Assembly (NCBI GenBank): GCA_025455485.1
Contig: JALOMJ010000008.1
Location: forward strand, 1 to 47,190
Source of the DNA: Bacteroidia bacterium
GTDB lineage: Bacteria; Bacteroidota; Bacteroidia; B-17B0; Aurantibacillaceae
Direction of reading: 5' to 3'
DNA: 47,190 bases
Positions 36,598 through 43,474 of the stretch are shown here, piece by piece. Below the pieces are notes generated by a model. That model saw only the letters and a program-made list of their open reading frames with translations, was not told the origin of the DNA and searched no databases. The number at the start of each line of letters is the position of its first letter. Positions within the stretch are counted from its first letter, which is position 1. The translations under genes were made by a program, and so were the position numbers.

Positions 36598-38097
36598 ATG
36601 AAGTTATCCACAAATCATAGAATATTACTGAGTATTTCTATTCTAATTGTTTTTTATTGTATTACGGGGTACATCAGTATAAAAAACCTGGTTGAAAGTA
36701 GAAATAAAACCACCAAAAACTCTCAAATAATTCAGCCATCAATCATTTTGTTGAGCGAATTGGAATTAATGATCGTAACATCAAAAAATTACAGTTCTTC
36801 TTGGTTGAATTTCGATATCAGAGAACACGCCGATAAAAAAAAACTTATACGAATACACAAAAGCAGTTACCCTCAGCTAATCAATAAAATAAAAGTCATT
36901 TCTGCTGTTTGGGATGATCTGGAAAATAAAAGCGCACTTAAGCTAATACTGGCCGGTTGCGACACCCTGTTGAGTTCGCAAAAGAAAATAATGAGTTCAT
37001 TAAGCACCATGAATGCTTACAACGATTTTCTGTTACGAGTGGCAGTGGAAGGTTTTTTGGACGATGTTGATTATAGAACCGTTACCACCGTTGAACAGCT
37101 TCATGCATTACTAGTGAGACTAAAGTTGCAGTCCGAGGCCGAAGAGGTAGTTATTTTAAAAGCTTTCACCTCTATTAAAACAACAAATATAGTGTTAACC
37201 ATCCTATCCATTATAATCAGCTTAGTGGTAGCGTTTTCTGTGTACAGATTATTAAAAATAGAAGAACAAAAAAATGTTCTCGCAAAGGAACATGCTATAA
37301 GTCAATTGCAAAGGCTTCTTCTAGCCGAAAAAAACAAGGAAATTACGGATAGTATATCCTATGCAAAACGACTTCAGCAATCGATACTCCCTTCGATAAA
37401 CGCAATTAAGAAACGGTTTTCAAATCATTTTATTGTTTATAAACCAAAGGACATTGTTTCGGGCGATTTTTACTGGTTTAAGGAAATTAGCGATAAAGAG
37501 GTGTTAATTGCAGCGGCGGACTGCACGGGACACGGAGTGCCGGGGGCCTTTGTAAGTTTTGTTTGCAATAGTAGTTTAAACAGTGTTATTTCAGAATTAG
37601 GCATTACGAATCCCGGATTAATTCTTGATAAAACATCGGAGTATGTTCAAACGGCATTTTCTCAGTACGGAGAACTGGATGTAAAGGATGGAATGGATAT
37701 TGCCCTATGTAATTTTATACGAAGCGATACCGGAGTCCAGTTAAATTATTCAGGTGCTAATAATTCGATTTGTGTAGTAAAGAAAAACAAACTAACAGTT
37801 TTAGAAGCAACCAGACAACCCATTGGATCTGGCAAGGCAAAAGAGAAGTTTATTACGCACTCTATACTTTTAGACAAGGGAGATATGGTGTATTTATTTA
37901 CGGATGGATTCATAGACCAGTTCGGCGGACCTAAAAGCAAAAAGTATAAATCAAAAAATTTCTATTCCTTTTTGCAAAACATTTCGACAGAAAAAATTGA
38001 TCATCAAGAGCTGCTGGTGAACAAAGAATTTGCTGACTGGATGGGCTCAAACTTTCAAGTAGATGATGTGATGGTGATAGGAATTCAGATCGACTGA
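36598..38097 (+). CDS. Membrane-bound SpoIIE/PP2C-type serine phosphatase with periplasmic sensor
   Basis: 499 residues. TM1 (about 8-28), a mostly helical periplasmic domain of about 165 residues, TM2 (about 197-219), a short coiled coil (EEQKNVLAKEHAISQLQRLL) and a SpoIIE phosphatase domain (about 255-499). Metal-binding aspartates are in place: DCTGHGVPGAF, KDGMDIALC, FTDGFIDQFGG and VDDVMVIGI. Such enzymes usually dephosphorylate anti-sigma-factor antagonists (partner switching), but no such partner is in the window. Divergence from the YfiR-like/barrel operon suggests that the periplasmic domain reads the state of those proteins, which is inference. Confidence 0.88.
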   Translation: MKLSTNHRILLSISILIVFYCITGYISIKNLVESRNKTTKNSQIIQPSIILLSELELMIVTSKNYSSSWLNFDIREHADKKKLIRIHKSSYPQLINKIKVISAVWDDLENKSALKLILAGCDTLLSSQKKIMSSLSTMNAYNDFLLRVAVEGFLDDVDYRTVTTVEQLHALLVRLKLQSEAEEVVILKAFTSIKTTNIVLTILSIIISLVVAFSVYRLLKIEEQKNVLAKEHAISQLQRLLLAEKNKEITDSISYAKRLQQSILPSINAIKKRFSNHFIVYKPKDIVSGDFYWFKEISDKEVLIAAADCTGHGVPGAFVSFVCNSSLNSVISELGITNPGLILDKTSEYVQTAFSQYGELDVKDGMDIALCNFIRSDTGVQLNYSGANNSICVVKKNKLTVLEATRQPIGSGKAKEKFITHSILLDKGDMVYLFTDGFIDQFGGPKSKKYKSKNFYSFLQNISTEKIDHQELLVNKEFADWMGSNFQVDDVMVIGIQID

Positions 38098-38538
38098 GGA
38101 CATTCTATTTAGAACCACTAAATTCTGATGGCTAAAATCAAATTGCTTTAAAATTAGAATCACAAACGTTTCAGAAGAATCTTTTAATATAAAAATTAAA
38201 GGATTTGAGCAATGTAGTATGAAGTGAGAGAAGTAAATTTTTCCTCTGTAGATGAACCAAATACGGTATAAAAACACCTTCCCCACACTTTATTCGCTTG
38301 ATCCTACGGATGCTAAGCGTTTGATGCTTCATTGTAAAAACAAAATTCTTGTAAACATTTATTTTACAAGGCTTTAGGTGCTTTTGCTGTGAGTTCTTTA
38401 GTATTAGCTGCACTGATCCTATTTAGCAAGGTTTTTTGTTCTTGGAAGAATTTTAAGAATCTGTTTCCAAAGGATTGCTAAGAGGGATTATCTAACGATG
38501 ATCCCAGGGGGCATGTCAGGGTAGTAAATGCAAAAGGC

Positions 38539-38562
38539 AGCACCCTGCGGGTGTTGTTTTTT
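38539..38562 (+). terminator. Plus-strand terminator hairpin within the inverted-repeat element
   Basis: Eight-bp stem CAGCACCC/GGGTGTTG (one G-T pair) with a TGC loop, followed by six T residues. It would stop transcripts from the SpoIIE gene side. Confidence 0.6.
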
Positions 38563-38613
38563 AGTTTTGCTTCCGTTCACAGAAAGACTGCGTCTTTCGC
38601 TCACTGCAGCAAA

Positions 38614-38639
38614 ACAAAAAAGCCACGCTTTTGCGTGGC
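38614..38639 (-). terminator. Minus-strand terminator hairpin within the inverted-repeat element
   Basis: Stem GCCACGC/GCGTGGC with a four-base loop, followed on the minus strand by TTTTTTGTTTT. It would stop transcripts from the helix-turn-helix gene at 38845-39042. Confidence 0.7.
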
Positions 38640-38844
38640 CTTTTGCATTTACCCGTGATCCCGCTGGGAACTTAAACATCCTCTGAATATCACTATTTAC
38701 AAGGCTTTCGGAAGAAGCTTATTGCTTGCTAACCGAATTGTTGTAATAAAAATTACAGTTATTTGAAGCCATTTAAAGAACTAAATCGTGAAGTAAAAAT
38801 AGTACAGAGATGTACTAATTGCAAATAAATAATGACAAATTTTA

Positions 38845-39042
38845 TTACCTGATGATCTTGGTAATCTCCTCCTGGGTGATCCCAAAATAAATGCTGAGCT
38901 CGTTTATAGTGAGCAGCTGGTGACTCTCTTTTTTCAGCTTGACTTTGATCTTCCGGAGAAGGTTACGAGAGTATCGTTCACTTTTGCCTGTAAGAAGCAT
39001 GATGTCTTTGGGGTAAACACAAATTCGATTGGGAATGCTCAT
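38845..39042 (-). CDS. Small helix-turn-helix DNA-binding protein
   Basis: 65 residues, basic, with two helix-turn-helix-like stretches: YPKDIMLLTGKSERYSRNLL (split here by its turn at TGKSE) and LLTINELSIYFGITQEEI. Family not named. The start ATG at 39042 lies 16 bp from a perfect inverted repeat at 39059-39079, the expected place for an autoregulatory operator. The gene is followed by the minus-strand terminator inside the repeat element and lies next to the divergent nuclease/DUF5675 cassette. A regulatory role for the cassette is inference. Confidence 0.65.
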   Translation of the reverse strand: MSIPNRICVYPKDIMLLTGKSERYSRNLLRKIKVKLKKESHQLLTINELSIYFGITQEEITKIIR

Positions 39043-39058
39043 ACACTATCTATGCTTC

Positions 39059-39079
39059 ATCTATACACTTTGTATAGAT
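39059..39079. promoter_or_regulatory. Palindromic operator-like site
   Basis: ATCTATACA, a 3-bp spacer (CTT), then the exact reverse complement TGTATAGAT. It is centred 27 bp upstream of the small helix-turn-helix gene and about 138 bp upstream of the nuclease gene. A degenerate third half-site-like CATACACTATCTATG occurs at 39040-39054. Confidence 0.65.
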
Positions 39080-39194
39080 ATGACCTGAACAAAAGTAGTT
39101 TGACTTCCATTGGTAATCAATAGCAAAAACAACCCAAAACAGCACAAACATTATTAGAAGGGCATGCGCTGGTTAAAGCCTTCAGAGGCCACTC

Positions 39195-39202
39195 TATCTT
39201 TG
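39195..39202 (+). promoter_or_regulatory. -7 promoter element TATCTTTG of the nuclease cassette
   Basis: Perfect TAnnTTTG match four bases before the ATG at 39207, implying a leaderless first cistron. Confidence 0.6.
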
Positions 39203-39206
39203 TGGC

Positions 39207-39728
39207 ATGAAACACCTATTTCTGTTTTTTACTTGTTGTGTTTTACTTGCAAGTGCACAAAAACCTGCTTTGGTTACTCGTGTAGTGGATGGAGACACCT
39301 ACGATTTGTTTTACAACAGCAAACGGGTAAGGGTTCGGATTGCACACATTGATGCACCAGAGCTGAAGCAAGCTTTTGGAAAAGAAAGTGCATTGCAGGT
39401 AAACCAACTCCTTTACCGCAGAATAGTGATTTTTGATAGCCTGGGAAAAGACTTATACGGCCGTGTAGTCGGAAACCTGCTATTGAATGGTAAACGGGTT
39501 GACAGTTTACTGGTGAGATTTGGATTGGCATGGTACAAGCCCGCGTATGGAGAAGATCCCATCCTGGCCAGCTGCATGTTGTTAGCTGTGAATGAAGGTA
39601 AAGGACTTTGGGCATGTGGCGTTGAGGTGGTTTGTCCGCCGTGGCTTTACAGAACTTACAATTACGAAAACCGCTTGAGGTATTGCAGAGGGTGTTCAAT
39701 AAATAATCAATCAACCTTTAAAAATTAG
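39207..39728 (+). CDS. Secreted thermonuclease-family (SNase) nuclease
   Basis: Staphylococcal-nuclease fold enzyme that cuts DNA and RNA with calcium. 173 residues. A signal peptide ends near LASAQ, so it acts outside the inner membrane. Catalytic residues align with SNase: D30 (VVDGDT), R44, D49 and E52 (VRIAHIDAPE) and R86 (DLYGRVVG). A C-terminal extension (WACGVEVVCPPWLYR, then CRGCS) carries four Cys. It is the first gene of a cassette whose next gene starts 5 bp downstream. Confidence 0.9.
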   Translation: MKHLFLFFTCCVLLASAQKPALVTRVVDGDTYDLFYNSKRVRVRIAHIDAPELKQAFGKESALQVNQLLYRRIVIFDSLGKDLYGRVVGNLLLNGKRVDSLLVRFGLAWYKPAYGEDPILASCMLLAVNEGKGLWACGVEVVCPPWLYRTYNYENRLRYCRGCSINNQSTFKN

Positions 39729-39733
39729 GAACC

Positions 39734-40483
39734 ATGGCAAGACAACGTGGAATTATCAAACTGAAAGGTACTATCGGGGATATTACTTTTTACAAAACCC
39801 AGGACGGCAACCTGGCCCGTGAAAAAGGCGGGGTAGATGGAGATCGCATCGCAAACGACCCGGCCTTTGTGCGCACCCGTGAGAATGGGGCGGAATTTGG
39901 CTCAGCTGCTAGCGCTGGCAAACTCCTGAGGGATGCCATCCGGCCTATGCTGATGAGTGCTGGTGACAACCGTGTTGCCTCTCGACTCACACAGGTGATG
40001 ACGGAAATAAAAAATGAGGATACCACCTCAGCACGTGGACTGCGTAATGTGGGCGTGGCAATTGTAAACGCAACTGCCAAAGCTTTCCTAAAAGGCTTCA
40101 ACTTTAACATTCGTGCCATCCTTGGTGCGATTTTGTTTAAGCCTTACAACTTTACTGCAGGTACCGGTGTAATTACCATTGGGGGTTTGGTGCCCATCAA
40201 TGATATTGCTTTTCCTTCAGGTGCTACTCACATGACAGTGAAAGGTGCCTGGGCAAGGGTGGACTTTGCTACCGGACAAAGTGAGGTGCATCAAACCAAC
40301 GCAGTGAATGTGCCCATTGATGCCACACCAAACAACATGGTGCTAACCCCGGCAGCAGTGCCTGCAGGAGCAGGAACCGATTTGCATCTTTTGCAGATTG
40401 AGTTTTTTCAAGAAGTGAACGGCGTGCAGTACTCCCTTAAAAACGGAGCTTACAATGCACTGGCCATTGTAGAAGTGCCTTAA
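39734..40483 (+). CDS. Conserved MARQ-type protein of unknown function
   Basis: 249 residues with no signal peptide or transmembrane segment. The N-terminus MARQRGIIKLKGTIGDITF and the motif KGGVDGDRIANDPAFVRTRENG are recognisable from a Bacteroidota family I know only as hypothetical. The first half is helical and basic (AGKLLRDAIRPML, RLTQVMTEIK). The second half is beta-rich and Thr/Val-rich (VITIGGLVPINDIAFPSGATH, FFQEVNGVQYSLKNGAY). This two-part design, with many conserved Gly and Asn, would fit a self-assembling structural protein, but that is inference. It starts 5 bp after the nuclease gene behind an AGGA-type site and ends 1 bp before the DUF5675 gene. Confidence 0.8.
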   Translation: MARQRGIIKLKGTIGDITFYKTQDGNLAREKGGVDGDRIANDPAFVRTRENGAEFGSAASAGKLLRDAIRPMLMSAGDNRVASRLTQVMTEIKNEDTTSARGLRNVGVAIVNATAKAFLKGFNFNIRAILGAILFKPYNFTAGTGVITIGGLVPINDIAFPSGATHMTVKGAWARVDFATGQSEVHQTNAVNVPIDATPNNMVLTPAAVPAGAGTDLHLLQIEFFQEVNGVQYSLKNGAYNALAIVEVP

Positions 40484-40484
40484 G

Positions 40485-40919
40485 ATGGAACTGGAATTAT
40501 TACGGGAGTATTTTCCTGAAGGAACGAATGGAGAAATTTGGCATGATGGCAAGCTGATTTGTAAATCGATTGAGTTGCCCTGGAAAGAAAATGCCAGACG
40601 AATATCCTGCATACCGGAGGGTAAATACCCCGTGGTAATCAGTTGGCACAAAACATTTGGTTGGGTGTTGGCCTTACTTGATGTACCGGATAGAAAAGGC
40701 ATACTCATGCATGCAGCAAACAATGCCGGCAAGGAATTAAAAGGTTGTATTGGACCTGTAACACAAATTACCGGAGAGGGAAGTGGTACAAAATCTAAAA
40801 TTGCCTTGAAGAAAATTCTAAATCTACTTTGTGAAGAAGAGGAATCAGAAAATCATTTTATCACCATTAAAAGCAAAAATCATGAATCTATTACAACGAT
40901 TAAAGTCTCCAACGCCTAA
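40485..40919 (+). CDS. DUF5675-family protein
   Basis: 144 residues. Family hallmarks: LELLREYFPEGTNGEIW, CKSIELPWKENARRISCIPEG (broken here at the loop after KEN), LDVPDRKGILMHAANN and ELKGCIGPV. Its His76 (LMHAAN) and Cys88 (KGCIGP) resemble the His/Cys arrangement of YkuD-type L,D-transpeptidases (HG...SHGC), suggesting but not proving a peptidoglycan-acting enzyme. No signal peptide, so if it acts on the wall it needs help to cross the inner membrane. It starts 1 bp after the MARQ gene; the next gene overlaps its end by 38 bp. Confidence 0.82.
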   Translation: MELELLREYFPEGTNGEIWHDGKLICKSIELPWKENARRISCIPEGKYPVVISWHKTFGWVLALLDVPDRKGILMHAANNAGKELKGCIGPVTQITGEGSGTKSKIALKKILNLLCEEEESENHFITIKSKNHESITTIKVSNA

Positions 40920-41118
40920 ATTTTTTAAAGTGCTGAGGACTATTGGACTCAGTTTAGCAGCCGCGGGGGGTGCCTTGTTGGCGGCACCGGTAGCTTTACC
41001 GGTTGGACTGGTTAGCCTGGGCGGTTACCTCATTGTAGCTGGAAGTGTGGCCACAGCAGTAAGCCAAGCGGCGGTGAAGGGCGGAGATCCTAACGAACCA
41101 AAAACAGAGAACCCTTAA
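40882..41118 (+). CDS. Small two-helix membrane protein, holin-like
   Basis: 78 residues from the ATG at 40882; the frame is open to 40831, but the extension overlaps DUF5675 further and lacks a good start context. A basic N-terminus (RLKSPTPKFFKVLR) precedes two adjacent hydrophobic helices (IGLSLAAAGGALLAAPVAL and GLVSLGGYLIVAGSVATAV) and a charged tail. Size and topology match phage holins or pore-forming small proteins, with no sequence-level family match. It is part of the nuclease/DUF5675 cassette. Confidence 0.7.
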   Translation: MNLLQRLKSPTPKFFKVLRTIGLSLAAAGGALLAAPVALPVGLVSLGGYLIVAGSVATAVSQAAVKGGDPNEPKTENP

Positions 41119-41119
41119 G

Positions 41120-41323
41120 ATGGCTGAGACTGAAAAGAAGGATGATTTGTTCGTTCGGGTGAAAGCGACCAGGTCGCCGAAGCCAAAAACGGATACTGAA
41201 GGCAGTGATCAGGTGGAATCGATCGCGGTTGAGGTGAACCAAAGCGAAACAGCTGAAGGCCGGGTGATAGAACTCAACATTCATATTCAGGACAGATCAG
41301 TGAAACCACAAAACACGCATTAA
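41120..41323 (+). CDS. Small charged hypothetical protein of the cassette
   Basis: 67 residues, mainly charged and polar (KKDDLFVRVKATRSPKPK, then an acidic VESIAVEVNQSE stretch), without a signal peptide or transmembrane helix. No family recognised. It starts 1 bp after the two-helix protein and ends 7 bp before the next membrane protein, so it belongs to the same transcript. Its real-gene status rests mainly on that tight packing. Confidence 0.55.
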   Translation: MAETEKKDDLFVRVKATRSPKPKTDTEGSDQVESIAVEVNQSETAEGRVIELNIHIQDRSVKPQNTH

Positions 41324-41330
41324 ACAAAAG

Positions 41331-41510
41331 ATGTCAACCCAGCACCATATAGAAAGCGGCACAGTATTCGGCACTGTAACGGGCACGGCCTTAACCGTAG
41401 TTGCGAACATAGGTTCTCAAGATGTTATTAAGACAGTGATACTGGCTGCGATTGGTGCGGTGGTGAGTTTTGGGGTTTCATTGTTTTTGAAATGGATCTT
41501 TCGACGATAA
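41331..41510 (+). CDS. Small membrane protein (59 aa), holin-like
   Basis: Read directly from the sequence: ATG at 41331, stop at 41508-41510, 59 residues. Two hydrophobic segments (GTVFGTVTGTALTVVANIG, less hydrophobic, and VILAAIGAVVSFGVSLFL) and a basic C-terminus (KWIFRR), again like small holins. It is the last gene before a strong terminator, closing the cassette. Confidence 0.65.
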   Translation: MSTQHHIESGTVFGTVTGTALTVVANIGSQDVIKTVILAAIGAVVSFGVSLFLKWIFRR

Positions 41511-41534
41511 AAGGCTAAAAGTTTAAGAGAAAGA

Positions 41535-41567
41535 AAAAAGTCACTGAAAGGTGACTTTTTGTTTTTA
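41535..41567 (+). terminator. Rho-independent terminator of the nuclease cassette
   Basis: Ten-bp stem AAAAAGTCAC with GTGACTTTTT around a six-base loop, followed by GTTTTT. It begins 25 bp after the stop at 41510. Confidence 0.9.
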
Positions 41568-41734
41568 CAAAATTTCACAAAACTAAACCTTCGAATTTAT
41601 CCCCTTATAATCTGGAGTGGTATTTTGAGAATAATTTAAAATCAGTCGTTTTAGTAGTGTGATTTTCGATCAACCCGACTTGTGTTAAATTTAGATACAA
41701 GTTCAGAAATCACACACTATAATTTAAGTCATTA

Positions 41735-43384
41735 TTATTCTTTGATGAATTTAATCGATTCATTGATGCCATCTCCACTTATGGTGAACGTATAAAAGCC
41801 TGGTTTTAACTTTTGAACATCAAGTTCTGTTGAAATTTGTTTTAATTCTCCTTCAGCAAGGGTTTGACCTAATAAATTGAGAATTGAAAAATACAGCTGA
41901 CTCTTAATGTCAGGCACCATGACTACCAAATTACTTTGCACTGGGTTTGGATATAACTTTAACAGCATTTTATAATTTGGGTTTTCAGGAACGGCAACAG
42001 AAATACTAGCTGCTTTTGTAAGAAACATGTCAGAGAGACCTTGCAAAGTTGAGAGGGTATGGGTACCGAAAACCGTAGAGTTATCAAAAGAGCCGCCAAC
42101 ATATATTTCCCCTAAAGGGCCCACACTTAGCTGTGCTATTTCGTCGTTGAATTTTCCTCCACCTTGCAGTGCAGTGATGATTTGGCCATTACTGTTATAC
42201 CCAGCGAGAAAAACGTTTTGCGTAGTGCTATCGTTAGTAAGCGGAAATGATCCAACCATAACGGTTGAGCCTTTGTAGTTTCCACACACATATACATTAT
42301 TGTTGTAATCCATAGCAATATCTTTGCTCCAAGTGTACTCGCTGCCTCCTTCATTTGTAGCCCAAAGAACATTTCCATTGCTATCATATTTGGCTAGAAA
42401 GTAATTTGTACCAGTGGTTGAAAGTGTATGAGTGTCAATTATGACACCAGGTGCACTGAAAGTTCCGCAAAAATAAGAGTTCCCTGATGCATCTGTTGTG
42501 AGTGCGCCAGGATGAACCATGTTGTTTATTGGATTGACTTTTTTTACCCAAATATTCTGACCAGAGTTCGAAAATTTTGCTGTATAGCCACAGTAATTGG
42601 TGCTGGTTGGGGCACCAGAAATCGTATTTGTTCCAAAACTTAAGGTGTTGCTATTGAAACCGCCGCTAATAAAGATATCACCTGATTGAGAGAGGTCAAT
42701 CGAATTGGCATAATCAGACGCCGGACCTCCACTTTTTGTGGCCCACAGAAGGTTACCAGCAATATCGAATTTCATCATAAAAATATCTTCCAAACCAGAC
42801 GAAACTAAGGTAGAACTCTCAATAACAAGAGGTGCATTATCAGAAAATACTCCGGCAAGGTATATGCCACTGTTGTCTGAGGTAATTTTACAGTTAGTTG
42901 CAGAACCTGAAGAAGAAGATTTTACCCAGACTATATTCCCCTGAGCATTCATTTTCATAATAAAGAATTGAAAAAAACTTGAATTGGTTACTGTAAATCC
43001 GCCAATTGCCATTGAGGGGCTTCCAATAATCCCTGCCACATAGATATCACCCGAAGCATCAACAGCAAGGTCAGTGAAACCATCGCTCCCGTTGCCGCCG
43101 GCGAATAAACTCCACATTGCTGCCCCGGTTCCATCTACTTTAAACATAAAACCGTCTGAAAAAACATTATTACTAGTGGAGGAGAAGGAACCAAAGCTCA
43201 AAGTATTTGAATAGGCTCCTACCATATAAGCGTTTCCGTTCTGGTCATTGGCGAGGCCAGAGATTTGTGGTAAACTGCCACCAGTGGAATTCTCAGCCCA
43301 GACCCAGTTTGTAGTTTGGCATATTAGAGTTGTATAGGTAATAGAATATACCAGAACTAATATTAATACTCTTAGTTTAAACAT
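41735..43384 (-). CDS. Secreted T9SS beta-propeller protein with SBBP-type repeats
   Basis: 549 residues. A signal peptide (MFKLRVLILVLVYSI) leads to a series of about seven repeats of roughly 55 residues (DQNGNAYMVGAYSN, DASGDIYVAGIIGS, DNSGIYLAGVFSD, SQSGDIFISGGFNSN, DASGNSYFCGTFSA, DYNNNVYVCGNYKG, GPLGEIYVGGSFDN), the SBBP pattern of beta-propellers. A type A T9SS sorting domain follows (LYPNPVQSNLVV to SIKFIKE). It is surface or secreted cargo. A second T9SS gene lies upstream on the same strand, 91 bp away. Confidence 0.87.
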   Translation of the reverse strand: MFKLRVLILVLVYSITYTTLICQTTNWVWAENSTGGSLPQISGLANDQNGNAYMVGAYSNTLSFGSFSSTSNNVFSDGFMFKVDGTGAAMWSLFAGGNGSDGFTDLAVDASGDIYVAGIIGSPSMAIGGFTVTNSSFFQFFIMKMNAQGNIVWVKSSSSGSATNCKITSDNSGIYLAGVFSDNAPLVIESSTLVSSGLEDIFMMKFDIAGNLLWATKSGGPASDYANSIDLSQSGDIFISGGFNSNTLSFGTNTISGAPTSTNYCGYTAKFSNSGQNIWVKKVNPINNMVHPGALTTDASGNSYFCGTFSAPGVIIDTHTLSTTGTNYFLAKYDSNGNVLWATNEGGSEYTWSKDIAMDYNNNVYVCGNYKGSTVMVGSFPLTNDSTTQNVFLAGYNSNGQIITALQGGGKFNDEIAQLSVGPLGEIYVGGSFDNSTVFGTHTLSTLQGLSDMFLTKAASISVAVPENPNYKMLLKLYPNPVQSNLVVMVPDIKSQLYFSILNLLGQTLAEGELKQISTELDVQKLKPGFYTFTISGDGINESIKFIKE

Positions 43385-43474
43385 TGTCTAATAACGATAA
43401 TATTGTAAAAATAGTATATTAAGAATAAAGAGCGAAAGGCGTTCCTTTCACTCTTATTAAGGACACCAAATCGT

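Larger units (their letters stand above)
38503..38669. repeat. Nested inverted-repeat element with convergent terminator hairpins
   Basis: Outer arms of about 33 bp contain a perfect 14-bp pair, TAAATGCAAAAGGC (38525-38538) with its complement (38638-38651). Inside are a middle pair GTTTTGC/GCAAAAC (38564-38570, 38609-38615) and a central hairpin GAAAGAC-tgc-GTCTTTC (38583-38599). There are also two side hairpins that face each other as terminators: CAGCACCC-tgc-GGGTGTTG plus T6 (plus strand) and GCCACGC-loop-GCGTGGC plus T6 (minus strand). The whole can fold into a branched cruciform. Confidence 0.8.
38363..38711 (+). repeat. Direct repeat TTTACAAGGCTTT(A/C)GG bounding 317 bp
   Basis: Copies at 38363-38378 and 38696-38711 differ at one base. 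They bracket the nested inverted-repeat element. This could be a relic of an insertion, but chance is not excluded. Confidence 0.45.
38098..38844. other. 747-bp intergenic region without a supported gene
   Basis: Short open frames here lack coding character. The region holds a 16-base direct repeat with one mismatch (38363 and 38696) and a nested inverted-repeat element at 38503-38669. Confidence 0.7.

Noticed and set aside
38503-38669. Integron attC site or CRISPR-like repeat
   Set aside because: No RYYYAAC/GTTRRRY core pair, no integrase and no regularly spaced repeats.
38488-38679. 63-aa open frame on the minus strand
   Set aside because: It lies entirely within the nested inverted-repeat element and has no protein-like character.
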